Origin: Aurantiochytrium sp. KH105
Taxonomy: Eukaryota; Sar; Bigyra; Thraustochytrida; Thraustochytriidae
Direction of reading: 5' to 3'
Assembly (NCBI GenBank): GCA_003116975.1
Contig: BGKB01000044.1
Coordinates: 942,940-1,006,939 of the forward strand
DNA length: 64,000 bases
This document shows positions 50,245 through 61,700 of the stretch, one piece after another. Both the position numbers and the translations under genes were made by a program. The notes beneath the pieces are model-generated. The model worked only from the letters and a program-made list of their open reading frames with translations, searched no databases and was not told where the DNA came from. Within the stretch, counting starts at the first letter, position 1. The number at the start of each line of letters is the position of its first letter.

Positions 50245-51852
50245 TTAGTACGCGCCAACAACGCGCATAAAGGGAGTTGCAGCGTCAAGCTTTTCAAGGG
50301 CCGTGCGCAACGCAGCATTGTCCAGCTGCTTGCTCTCGATCTCGCAAAAGAATGCATACTCGGACGAGGCGCCTGCAGGCTGCGGCATGCTCTCCAGACA
50401 GGAGAGATTGACCGCATCGAGAGCCCGAAGCGACTCAATAAGAGCTCCTGGCTTGTGTGCCACGCCAAAAAAGGCAACGACGTGGGACTTGCCCTCACCC
50501 AGGGTGGACTCGGTAGGACTAATGACATAGAAACGCTCCCACCTCGTTGAATCCTCCGGATCTACATAGTGAACGAGGTCACACACCTTGAGGTTCGAGG
50601 CAAGAAGCGCGCGCTGGGTCTCCTTGCAAAATCCGGTTGACGCGCGCTGGATCGGGACCAGACCAAAGCCGACCTGGTTGCGTGCCACAGCAAGAAAAGC
50701 CTCTTCGACCGTGCCGCAGCTGAGAAAGTTGCTGTCCTTAACATCCACAAAGCGCGTTTGCGCTGCCGCGGATGCCATCGAGTCACTGCCGTCGCTAACG
50801 ATGGCCACTGCCGGGCGATCGAGGCGCTGCAAAAGGTACGCGACCTGGACGTCCTTATTGAGTGGGATCAGGTAGTTGCGATAGAGACGAGCAATCACGT
50901 CCGGATTCACCTTATACGCGTTCGTCTGGTCACCCTCGGCGCCATCCGTACCGTAGCGGGACGCCTTTGTGCGCACACGCTCCACCACGGCATCCTCGAC
51001 GGTAATGTTGGTGAGAGCGTCCATGATGCCCTCCGAGTCGTTTTCGGCAATCATTTTGCTGAAGCGCTCGCGTTCCGCCTGGAACTTGGCCTCGGCCACA
51101 AATTTGCCGTAGTGAATGCGCTTTGAGAGCGCTTGCAAAACAGCAATATCGCACGAGCACGTCGAGCCGTATTCGCCGTCATCTTCACTGTCGTTGGAAG
51201 CACACAGTTCGTCGAGAATCTTGGACACGTACACGTTGCTCACCTCGCGATTGATGTTGATAAGGTTGGGCTTGAGAGGGCTCTTGCTCGAGTTTGCGCT
51301 CACGATGCTGTTCGGGAGAAGGCCCCCAAAAAAGGGGTTCTCGTCAGGGCTGTTGTAGCGGCCCAGCTTGGCGTGCAGCGTTTCGGTCTCTACAAGGAAA
51401 TGCTCCATAAAGGAGAGGTCCGGGTCCAGCATGGAGGCGCCCTGGGTGCTCACGCGGGCGCGCAGCACTTCGGACTCGCCCTTTTCATAGCACACCTTGT
51501 TACGAGCAAACTGCGAGCGCTCGATTAGCGCAAAGATAATGGTCTCCTCTTGCCGGATCAGGGCGCCGCGAATGTCGGCGAGCTGTGCATCCACACCCAG
51601 TCAGTCCACTGAAGGAAGCGATCGCCCGAACGTGGCGCCGGCGCGTCTACACGCACACACCTGCGCGCGTGCGTGCATGCGTGCGTGTCCGCAACCATAC
51701 TTTCTCCACATGCCGCAATGTCTCCAAGCAAGTCATCCCCCCTCCATCCTCCGCGCCTTCGTTCACCACCGTCCCGAGAGGCTGCGCAAAGACGTGAAGA
51801 ACGTCGCGCGCGCTTTCGGCTGTTCACGTACCTTGAGCGGAAGCGTCTCCAT
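50245..51852 (-). CDS. Yeast-type chorismate mutase fused to a reduced prephenate-dehydratase/ACT tail (two exons)
   Basis: Exons are 51832-51852 and 50245-51582, giving 452 aa. Residues 1-260 are an all-helical AroQ chorismate mutase of the yeast ARO7 type (chorismate to prephenate, Phe/Tyr branch). IRGALIRQEETIIFALIERS holds the first active-site Arg, and RIHYGKFVAEAKF holds the second Arg and the Lys. The residue equal to yeast Glu246 is Gln. Residues about 280-345 resemble the first lobe of prephenate dehydratase (VEEAFLAVARNQVGFGLVPI). The second lobe is missing. Residues about 370-450 form an ACT domain with GALIE and ESMP, the PDT-type Phe-binding positions. The first exon is only 7 codons (METLPLK). 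Without it the large exon has no ATG, and an in-frame stop lies just upstream of its acceptor. The mutase role is secure; dehydratase activity is doubtful. Confidence 0.9.
51583..51831 (-). other. Intron in the chorismate mutase gene
   Basis: 249 bases, donor GTACGT, acceptor CACAG, phase 0, with a GACTGACTG branch-point-like stretch about 20-30 bases before the acceptor. It joins codon 7 to the LADIR start of the mutase fold. Confidence 0.85.
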
Positions 51853-51899
51853 CGTGCCAGGGTGGGGGCTCTCTCGCTCCGCGCAAACCTGTCTTGCTT

Positions 51900-51963
51900 T
51901 TGCCTTGCCTTGCCTTGCCTTGCCTTGCCTTGCCTTGCCTTGCCTTGCCTTGCCTTGCCTTGC
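51900..51963. repeat. (TTGCC)n microsatellite
   Basis: More than twelve perfect 5-base units lie immediately upstream of the chorismate mutase start, in its promoter or leader. Confidence 0.97.
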
Positions 51964-52127
51964 TTTCTTTCTTTTCTCATGCTTGCTCCGCCGCTGGGTG
52001 CGGAGAAATTCCGACCACCAGTGGACGCGGTAGGCTATTTATTTCGCGTGAACAACTTTTCCTTCGACAGCTTCTTCACTCACTCTGGACTTGTTTTTTG
52101 CTTCTTTCTAGGCCTAAGTTATTTCTC

Positions 52128-55100
52128 TCATCGCTTCGACTCCTGGTATGCATTTGCCGTGCTTGACGCGATTTCGATTTCCTCGTCTTCGATATCGAGC
52201 TTGCCAAAAAGATCCTCGTCGAGGTCGAAACCGTCGCCTTCCGTACTTCGCGATCTCACGACTGGTTCTTCTCCCTTTATCTCGACCGTGTCGTCCCGGA
52301 TAGTCACCGCACTCCGCGTAGCGTCGGAAAAAGTGTCACCCAAACCACTCTGCGGGGACGAATGCAACGCTGTACCGAGATCGCTGACGTCCCGCGAACC
52401 TTTGCTGGCCAAATGCTTTTGGCTGGGCGAGCCTAATGCACCTCGCACATCGTGACGGCTTGCGAGCGGCGTCGGCGTGGAAATGCCAAAATCCATAATC
52501 GCATCGACGTCTGCTTCCTCATCTATTTCCAGTGTACCAAGCAAGCTCGAACCTGTAGGAGTGGCCAGAAGCGTTCGTTTGCTGCTACGGCCAAGCGGAG
52601 TTGGTGTCGTGATACCAAAGTCGATGTCATTCATGATGGCGTCCACGTCTTCAGCGCCACAATCGGTGCCTGTGTCCAGAGAAATGGGCAAAGTGTCCCT
52701 CGTCGACGTCGCATGAATCGTCTCCTTGCTGTCACGACGGGCCGACATTGACAAGCTGACACCACAATCGAGTCCCTCCATGACGACATCCACGTCGCTT
52801 TGCTCTTCGTAATTGAGTGCGCTTCGCAAACTCCTTCCTGTGGGTGTTGTCATAAGATTTTTCTTACTTGCGCGAGCAAGCGGCGTGGGAGTTGTGATGC
52901 CAAAATCGATGGCATCCATAATAGCCTCCACTTCCTCTTCCTCCTTTCCCTCTACCTTGTTTGCATCATTGAGAACAACAGGCAGGCTAGATCTGGTTGC
53001 AGTCGTCAAAAGAGACTTCTTGCTCATGTAGTTAACCGGAGTTGACGTGCTGATCCCAAAGTCAAGACCATCCATTATAGCATCCACGTCTTTCTGCTCG
53101 TTAGCTTCGAGTGTAATAGACAAACTATTCGCTGTAGCCGCTGTCGGTGTGGACAGAAGATGCCTCTTGCTGGCGCGAGCGAGTGGTGTTGGTGTCGTGA
53201 CGTCAAAATCGATCCGGTCCATGATCGCATCCACATTTTCACTTTCATCAGACGCAGACTCTCTAGGCGAATATTCCCCTGTACCCGTCGAGCGAGAAGA
53301 CCTTTGACAAGTTCTTTGGCGAGCACTGACGCCTCTTTCGGAGTCAGCCTCGGTGGTCGTAGCGTTTTCGTTTTCAGTTTCAATCGCCAGAGACAAACTA
53401 TACGATCGTGTTTGCGCGCCCTGACCACGATCACCGACGGAAGCTGCTGCGTGTTCGTGAGCACTTTCTCTTGCGGAAAATATCTCGTTGTCTTCCTCGA
53501 TCCGCCGCTCAAGAGTAGAAACCTTCAGCACCGCTCGGTCGCTCAATTGCGCGCCTTGTACAGGTGAATGGACATTAGCGTCTTTTGTTCTGTTTGCCTC
53601 CTGGATAACCCTTTCAAGGCCTGGTCCAAGAGCTCTGTTTCCGGCGGAGCTATTCATGTCATGTGACTGTGTAAGACCCGTGGCAAAGGTTGAGAATTCC
53701 ATCCCACTCGTAGCTACAGTGGACATCGTTTTCGAGCTCTTGCCAAGGTCGAGCTCATCCATGATCGCATCTACTTGAGCAAGAGCAGCAGGCAGACTTG
53801 CTTGAGTCAATGTTGCAGACAAGTTCCTTCTGCTGACCATCGAAGAAAAGTCTTGCAAAGGTCGCGTTTCTTCCGAGAACTTCTTCGTCTCCGTGTAATT
53901 TTCTATCCTTGGTGAGTCTATCGGCAGGACCTCAAGGTGCTTCTCATCTCGCGAGGACAACTCAGTATGCGCACGAGAAAGACTTTGGTTGTTTGCTGAT
54001 TCGACGTCGACCAAGCTCGGAATTGTAGAGGAAGCTAACCTACCTGATGTGGCTTGTCCTTCGATTACCTCTGGCCGCCCATCTTGCAATCCAGAGTCTT
54101 CGTGCGACAACTGACGTTCGGATCTGGACTTTTTCTCGGTCCGCCCATCTTGCAAATCAAAGTCGCCGTTCGACAAATGGCGTTCGGGTTCGGGTTCAGA
54201 TCTACGCTTTGTCTTTTCCTGCTGCACTTTTTGGTGAAGAAAATCCTCTTTTTCGCGGTCTTTGGCTCTCTGCACACGCTCGTTGAGAATATCGATATTG
54301 CGATTGAAAGATTTGTGCGAGCGCGTCAAAAACGACACACGAAAGTCCTGAGAGCGTCGAATCTTTTCTTTCCGGAGAGCATTAGGACTAAGCCGGCTGT
54401 CTTTTCGTGCACGGTCGCCCGCTGAGGTAATCGTACGCGCAATGGCTCGCTGCTTTGGGGTTGTGGGACGCGATCGAGGAGCAGATTTAGGCCTCAAGTT
54501 GACGGCTGGGTCGCCCGGTGATCCAGTGGCCCGTCTCGGAGCCGCAGATCGCGGGCGACAATGCGGCGAGACGTTAACCTCGATCACAAACTCTGGCTTC
54601 TTCGGGAGCGCGCGATTCGCACGTTTCGTTTGCAAATCGCGCAAAGCTTCCAATAATGTCGCATCATTTCCCCAACATTCTAAGCGACGAAGTCTTGCGC
54701 CATGGGCTGAAGCAGATTGCTCTGGCTGCTTCTTTTTGCTATGCTGATGCTTGGGGAACTTCAAGGCGTCAAGAGAGTATAGCAGCGCCATTGTTTCATC
54801 AAAAATGTCCTCGAGGTCGCAACTCTCGAATGCCTTCCTCGACTTGGCGTACGCTGTCGGATTAATACCTGGACTCAAGATTGGCACCTTCGAAAGGATA
54901 GTGGTGTCGGTCTTCTTGTTCTTGTTCTTGTTTAGTTGCGGCGTTGCTCTCCTTGTTGCTTGACCAGTTATTGCGACACCTTGTTGAGCGTCCACCTGCT
55001 CGCCCAACGGATTGGTGGCATCCTTTTTCTTCTTCTTCTTCTTCTTCACTTTGCACTTTACCCTTTTCGCATTCTGTAGCGAATTTGTCGGCCCTAGGCC

Positions 55101-55244
55101 CCGATTCGCAAGCATGAGCTCTGGCCGACATTTGTCCCCGTTCGCAGCAGGAGGTGAAGACCCCCCCGAGCCTTGGTATTCCTCGAGCCACGCTTTCGCC
55201 CGGAGTAAAGACATGGGATGTCCGACCGCAGGCGCTGGCGACAT
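52128..55244 (-). CDS. Uncharacterised protein with VDAIMD repeats
   Basis: The 1038-aa product matches no family I know. The N-terminal 110 residues include a helix (MSLLRAKAWLEEYQ) and a poly-Lys run. A stretch with DIFDETMALLYSLDALKF follows, then Arg/Ser/Pro-rich basic sequence (RPKSAPRSRPTTPKQRA) and a charged helix (about 300-340). The C-terminal half carries seven imperfect units of 45-52 residues, each opening VDAIMDxIDFG and continuing TPTPLARASKKxLL, T-P-T-G-x-S-L. The last 40 residues are acidic. No membrane segment or signal peptide is seen. The ATG at 55244 is the first Met, with a stop a few codons upstream of the open frame. Repeated Thr-Pro sites next to Lys/Arg suggest proline-directed kinase targets; this is inference only. 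Confidence 0.75.
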   Translation of the reverse strand: MSPAPAVGHPMSLLRAKAWLEEYQGSGGSSPPAANGDKCRPELMLANRGLGPTNSLQNAKRVKCKVKKKKKKKKDATNPLGEQVDAQQGVAITGQATRRATPQLNKNKNKKTDTTILSKVPILSPGINPTAYAKSRKAFESCDLEDIFDETMALLYSLDALKFPKHQHSKKKQPEQSASAHGARLRRLECWGNDATLLEALRDLQTKRANRALPKKPEFVIEVNVSPHCRPRSAAPRRATGSPGDPAVNLRPKSAPRSRPTTPKQRAIARTITSAGDRARKDSRLSPNALRKEKIRRSQDFRVSFLTRSHKSFNRNIDILNERVQRAKDREKEDFLHQKVQQEKTKRRSEPEPERHLSNGDFDLQDGRTEKKSRSERQLSHEDSGLQDGRPEVIEGQATSGRLASSTIPSLVDVESANNQSLSRAHTELSSRDEKHLEVLPIDSPRIENYTETKKFSEETRPLQDFSSMVSRRNLSATLTQASLPAALAQVDAIMDELDLGKSSKTMSTVATSGMEFSTFATGLTQSHDMNSSAGNRALGPGLERVIQEANRTKDANVHSPVQGAQLSDRAVLKVSTLERRIEEDNEIFSARESAHEHAAASVGDRGQGAQTRSYSLSLAIETENENATTTEADSERGVSARQRTCQRSSRSTGTGEYSPRESASDESENVDAIMDRIDFDVTTPTPLARASKRHLLSTPTAATANSLSITLEANEQKDVDAIMDGLDFGISTSTPVNYMSKKSLLTTATRSSLPVVLNDANKVEGKEEEEVEAIMDAIDFGITTPTPLARASKKNLMTTPTGRSLRSALNYEEQSDVDVVMEGLDCGVSLSMSARRDSKETIHATSTRDTLPISLDTGTDCGAEDVDAIMNDIDFGITTPTPLGRSSKRTLLATPTGSSLLGTLEIDEEADVDAIMDFGISTPTPLASRHDVRGALGSPSQKHLASKGSRDVSDLGTALHSSPQSGLGDTFSDATRSAVTIRDDTVEIKGEEPVVRSRSTEGDGFDLDEDLFGKLDIEDEEIEIASSTANAYQESKR
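52480..53790 (-). repeat. Coding VDAIMD repeat array
   Basis: Unit starts fall near 53778, 53235, 53090, 52935, 52795, 52650 and 52515. Six are spaced 135-155 bases apart; the most upstream one is separated and divergent. Shared features are Val-Asp-Ala-Ile-Met-Asp, Asp-Phe-Gly-Ile, Thr-Pro-Thr-Pro-Leu and Ser-Lys-(Lys/Arg). Unit 5 is the most degenerate. Confidence 0.85.
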
Positions 55245-55799
55245 GATGGCCCGTGGTCGCTCCCCTGGGCGTCTCGGAGCGCTTTGCCTTCGCTTCGCGC
55301 GCACGCATTACAGCTCCAAGGGAGACATGTCGCGCCTTTTGCAAGAAGGAAAGAAAGCGCGGACCAGCGTTCTCAGTTCTCAAAAAAGAATGTTTTTTTG
55401 CCAAACAGTGTGTACCATCATCCCCGAAAACCCAAAAGTCCTGATTACGCATGGCAAAGATTTCGAAGTGCAGAGGAAGACCTTATCGGATACGGGGCTA
55501 AGAGCTACACCCAAGGAGCATCTTCAAGCCAGGGAAAACTTTGGAAAACAAAATTATCGTCGAAACGAAAGAATAATTTACACAAAAATCAGTTTGGCAG
55601 TGTCAGTCAGTCTTGAGCGCAACGCGTGTTGCACTGCTGCAATGATAAAAAAAAAATAGAGTCTAGGCCTAGAAGATGATGAATCGGTCTTCGGCACCAC
55701 CAGTGTGGATGACTTTCTTTCCTAGTGCCCACAGAACACAATAGGATCCATAGAGCCTGGCAGAACAGAAAATGCAGAGAGTTGCTTTGCTCCTAACAT
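55245..55799. other. Intergenic region between the VDAIMD gene and the NRPS
   Basis: About 555 bases contain the upstream region of the VDAIMD gene and the NRPS 3' flank. It is relatively AT-rich in its right half, with an A-run at about 55649-55658. No gene was seen. Confidence 0.5.
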
Positions 55800-58700
55800 T
55801 CACTCAAATGTAAAGAAAGCATCAGCATCGCGAGCGGGAGGAGGAATAAATCCACAGCGTATCATGCAATCCATGCTGGTCTGGTTCAACGTCGCTTGTG
55901 GAGGGTAATTAACGTCTATGAGGGAGCTTACCTCAAACTTGAGCTTGCAGGGGGGCTCCATGTCTTCAACGTTTGGCTTGAAGACAACCAGCAGAGGATG
56001 CAATGCGTTCGCGGGCTCCTCGTGTTCCACTTTAGCCAATTGTCTTCGTGTCGGAGGCGCAGCAGAAGATGTCTTGGACGCAATCTCTGGACGCCGAGGA
56101 CTTGCGCCTTGTTGCGCCGACGTGTGCGAGCCTTGCTGCGAGGGAAGCATGGACATTGGCTTGGAAGATATCGATTCCGAGCGACTTCCCGAATGCAATG
56201 ATGGCTGCACAGACATTGGTTTCGATGGAACCGAGTCTTGACGACTTGCTGGCCGATACCGTTCCGGAAACCCAGCGCCATTCTGCGAGGACGATGGCAA
56301 CGCAGGCGCGCCAGAAGGAGACCTTGCCGCGCCCCCTGCCATCAGCGAGGCGGCAGTTGACGAGGACGAAGAGGAAGAGGAGGATGAGGAGGAAGTTGAG
56401 ATCGCGCGAGTGAAGGGATCACTGCCATCTCCGAAAGCACCCGAACCACCACCATCACGACTCGACGACCCTTGCCCGGATGACGATGCGGATGCGGTGT
56501 GATTGACCGCGCGATTGAGGCGGACAAGCCACTCCGCATAAGGGACGAGTTCACACGCATACCCTGTCGAGGCAACCCAATCAAAGTATTCGGGCAGAAA
56601 CCAGGGATCGGGATGGCACATGTTGAACGCGCGGCCGAGCACTCGGGCGGGCGCGACGGGCGAGGTCAGCAACTGCAGCATTGCGCGACAGACAAAGTCG
56701 ACGGGATTCATGTCCATTACCCAGTTCAGCCTTGGCGCGGCCTGAAGCTGAAGACATCCCTTGAGAAAGAGACACATAAAATCTCCAAAGCTCGCCATTC
56801 CCGTGACCGAGTGACCCGTGATGCGCCCCGGTCGAAAGATACACGCAGGTACGCCGCGCGAATGCGCTTCCCGCACCAAGTGCTCCGCGACCCACTTTGT
56901 CTGTGCGTAACCTGATTCAAGGTGGTGCAGGTCACTGCCGTCTGGAAGGGGGGCGTCTTCGCCAAACCAGCACGTTTCATCGCCATCATCGACGGTCTCT
57001 GCGGCACCTCGCTCGTCCATTCTGGCTTCGTGGGTCGGTGGAATGAAGACGGAAAGTGTGGACACATGCAGAAGCCAGACGCGCTTGTCCTTGCGTGCAC
57101 AAGCAAGACGAATGACCTCCTGCGTGCCATCAACATTGACTGCGCGGAGTCGCTTGTATGGATACCACGCGTGGACGTAGGCTCCCGCGTGAGCGATCAC
57201 GTCCAGCTCCTGCGCAAAGCGTACAAAGTCGCTCTCGGGCATGCCAAAGCGTGCTTGGCCCAAGTCGCCACGCACAACGAGAATATGATGCCGCGGCGAC
57301 ATTCCTCCTGAGCCATTCGAGTCAGTCCAGTCCAAATGAGAATCCTCAAAGCTCCCCATGCTTGGCATTGTCTCCTCGTTATAAAGATTGAACTGGAGAA
57401 GTGCCTCGCGCAGGCGTGCGATCGCGATCGCGTCGCTGTCAGCTCGAATGAGACAGAGAATCGTCAGTTCCGGTTTTGACTCTGCAAGAGTCTCAAGGAT
57501 TTGGTGGACAAAGAAGGCCCCCAAGAATCCTGTCGCTCCTGTGACGAAAATGCGCGACCATGTCTGGGCCATGTCCGGGTCGAAGACACTCGTTGCTGAG
57601 GGGACAACGTCTTCGTCGAGGGTACACTCGACCTCCGGGTCGAAGCCGAGTAAGGCGTCTGCGGTCTCTGGTGTGGGCGTCGCGCCGTCGCGAAGACCAT
57701 CCCCTGAAGATCCATTACGCGCAGCCACGGCTGCCGCCATGCCCTCGATAGATGGGTCGGCAAAAAACACCGATATTGGCAAGTCTACCTTGAGATTCTC
57801 TTGAACCATGGCAAGAAGCTGTGTTGCAGCAAGTGAGTGTCCTCCAAGGTCGAAAAAGTTGTCGTGGATGCTGATCGACTGCAGGCCTAGAGTCTCCTTC
57901 CAAAGCGCGGCGATCATGACCTCTTCTTTGGACCGCGGCGGAACAACCGCTTGAAGGGCTTGACCATGCACATCATGCTCGCTTTCCGTGGGCGCAGGCA
58001 GAGCGCGCCGGTCAATTTTCCCGTTGGCAGTGACAGGCAGTTTATTCATAAAAACCCAGGCAACTGGAACCATGTGGGCAGGCAACTTGTCCTTGACAAG
58101 GCTCTGCAGCGAGTGAATACGCTCTACCTCCCCGTAGGAGGAGCCCTCCTCGCCATCAGAAGACGAGGCGGCTACCACATAAGCACAAAGCCTTTGCTGA
58201 CCAGGGACGTCCTCGCGTGCGAGAACGCATGCTTCGAGAACTGCGTCGTGCTGCTTGAGCACCGACTCGATCTCTCCGAGCTCTACACGCATGCCGCGAA
58301 TCTTCACTTGAAAGTCGACCCGGCCGATGAACTCAATGTTGCCATCGCGCTGAAAACGCACCCGGTCCCCGGTACGGTACAGTTTCGAACCTTTGAGATA
58401 CGAGAGCGTTGGAGATTGCTCAATACTTTCCAAAAGTGTTGGTGGCATATCTACAAAGCGCTCGCGCGTCAAATCAGGACGGCCATAGTAACCTTGCGCG
58501 AGACCTGGCCCGGCAATGCAAAGTTCTCCAGCGACCAACGCAGGCACAGGCTCGAGAAAATCATCCAGAACAAAGGCAGCAAAGTTGTCGAGAGGTTTTC
58601 CAATTGAAGGCGAGAGCACAGCTTTGCTTCGACCGGCTGGTATCAAAGAAGAAGAGGAGGTAGACGACGACGAGGAGGAGGAAGACGTTGAATCAGCTCT

Positions 58701-61700
58701 TTTTCGAAGCAGCGAATTGGTGACAAAGTAGGTGCACATGACAGTGCCTTCCGATGGGCCATAGTGGTTGTCAAGACGGAATGGGACCCGCGCTAAGACC
58801 TCGCGAGGCACGTGGAGCTTATCGCCGCCGCCATAGACGACGCGAAGACTTGAAGGCCAGACAGGGTGATGCATAGCTGACGATGCCTTGGTTCGCAGGA
58901 ATACTTCGAGAAGTGGCGTGGGGAGTAGCGACACCGTGATGCGGTTATCGTGCAAAGCGGCGCGTAAATCGTTGAGGGATTTCTTCTCCTCGTCCTCCAC
59001 AAAGTGAACCGAGGCTCCAGCCGAAAGAAAGGGCCATATTTCCAGGCCTACAGGGTCAAAGGCTGAGCCCACGAGCTGCGAGGCGCGATCCCGGGCCGAT
59101 ATGCTGTACTCGCGAATGTGCCAGCTGACGAGATTGACCATGGAACGATGCTCCACGAGTACACCTTTCGGATTACCTGTGCTCCCCGAAGTGTAGATCA
59201 TGTACAATGTGCTGCGCGAGCCACGCCACTGCTGCGCATTAGAACCCCACGACAAGGATGCTGGAGGTGGAAGATTCGTCATGCTCCGCCCGCCGAACGC
59301 GCGCTCTACCTTGCCCGCAATGCGCTCCCACCGAATGTCAAGAGGTACCACAAGAGGCAACGAAGATGCAGTTCCAGCATCAAGCTTTTCCAAAAGCCCT
59401 AACGAAGACCGGTCACAGAGAAGCACACGCATGTGGGAGTCCTTGAAAACATAAGCGAGACGGTCCTGCGGCCAGGAAACATCCATGGGGACGTAGGCGC
59501 CCCCCGCCTTGGCAACTGCCATCATCGCCAAAATCATGTTGGGCGATCTCTCCAAAAAGAGGCCGACATTGCATGAGGGCTCAACGTGGCATTTGTATCG
59601 AAGGTATCGTGCCAGGACATTTGCCCGCGCATTGAGCTCGCCATACGTCCAAATCCTGCCGCGCCAACTCAGCGCGGTCGCCAGCGGGCTCTTCTCGGCG
59701 CATGTCTCGAAAAGGACGTGCACGCACGTGGACTCGTCAAACTTTTGGCCCGTGCGATTCCAGTCAGCAAGAATTACCTCTTTCTCGTGAGCCGTGAGGA
59801 GAGGTAGGCTGCAATACAGACGCGTCGGGTTCTCAGCACTGCCGCGCACAAGAGCTTGAAAGTGAGCTGCAAGATTGCGAATGCTTTCCTCGGCAAAGAG
59901 GGCCGTTTTATATTGGAGGCCCGCTCGAAGGGCATCTCCGTTCGAGTTGCCCTTTGTCACAATAAGCTGCAAATCGTAAGGCGAGGCCTCTTGCACAACG
60001 TCTTTGCGAAGCCGCATGCGCATTCGAGATCCGACGAGGACGCTTTCACCCGCCTCGAGACGGGCCAGCGATGGCAAATCCTTGTCCTCGCTCGAAAAAG
60101 ATTGATTCAGGGAAAGAAGGACCTGGAAGACCGGACTGCGCCCTGCGCTGCGATGGCTTCCCATCTTTTCCACCAATACCGCAAAAGGGAGCTCCTGATG
60201 CTCTAATGCGGCCAGCACGACGGTCCGCGCCTGACGCAAGAGACTGCGAAAGTGGTCCTCCTTGCTTACATGCATGCGAAGAACCACAATGTTGGTAATA
60301 TTGCCGACGGTCCGGTCCATTTCCGGCACCATACGACAAGCCATGGGCGTGCCAATCAGAATGTCTTCTTTGCCAGTATAGCGGTACAATAACCCAGCGT
60401 AAAAGGCCACGAGCGCCATGAATTCCGTCGCACGCTCTAAACGTATCGTCTCTTGCAGCTTTGCAAAAAAATCCGCCTCGAGATCGAAAAAATACCATGC
60501 GCCATCACGGGTCGCCTCCGTGCTGTCAGATGCGGACTGTGACGGCGACGGGACACTTTCGGCAGGATCCGACTCCGTTGGCAAGTCCAAGGAGGCCTCA
60601 TGTCCCGCCAGCTGTCGCTGCCAAAAACTCCACAGCCGCGTGCCGGTCGCCGAATTCATTTCCTCTTTTTGCATCTTGGCAAACTGGGCGACGGTAAGGG
60701 TTGACTCTGGTGGTATTTCATAGATCGTCGCCTCGAGAATGCCCCCGCTCTTTGTCACTGCATCGTACATTTCGCCAAGATCCTTGAGGACAACATCGAG
60801 AGACCAGCCATCCATGGCAATGTGATGCGCAGTCAGCAAGAGCACCGGATTCTTGTCGCTATCTGCATAAAGACGCGCGCGAAATGGAGTACCTCCCTGA
60901 AGGTCCCAAGGTGTGTGCAGGTCAGCCTGAAGCACCTTGTGAAGGTCCTCCTGCGATGTCGCGGGCGAAAGGTCTACCTTGAAGTCCACTTTGCTCGGGT
61001 TTGCAGCTTGCTCTGTTTTGGATTGCGCCAAAGTATTATTGGCGGTCAAAGTACTCTTCGCTTGGTGGATAGGGTAGATGATTTGATACGGCAGACCGTT
61101 CTCCTCGCCATACAAGGTCCGCAAAGATTGATGGCGATTGACGAGGCCTTGAAGAGCAAGTCGAAGATAATCGACATTGAGACCCTCGCTTGCGCTCGAA
61201 TCGCTCGTCTCTGCGAAACCTTCAATCGTGCAGCACAAATGGACGACATAGTCGACGCGCTTCGGGTCCATCTTGTGCATGAACCATAGCGACTGCTGGT
61301 TGTAAGAAAGTACACAGACTTCAGGTGTTTCGTCGCGGGCCTTGACTCGGGAGCCTGCTTCACTGGCCTGAGCAGCTTTTCGCAAACGATCTTGAAGGGC
61401 CTGTTGGCTTTGCATACTCCCTGACCACATTGATGCGTGTGCCATTGAAAGTGGGACAGCCGGAGCGTTGTCTCGAGAGGTTTGCAATTTAGCAGCCTCT
61501 GAATACCCACCGGATGTGAATTGCGAGAGCAAAGATTGATGCCCATGCGGGTCGGAAGTGGGTGTCTGCTGCTCTCGCACGCGACGTAGCACTGACGATG
61601 TTTGCGATCCAGAAGTAAGGCTATCGCTCGTCCCTCCCTCTTCCCGCTCCCGATGTGTCTCGCTGCGAAGAGGGGGCGCACGACGCTCCTGAAGCCACTC

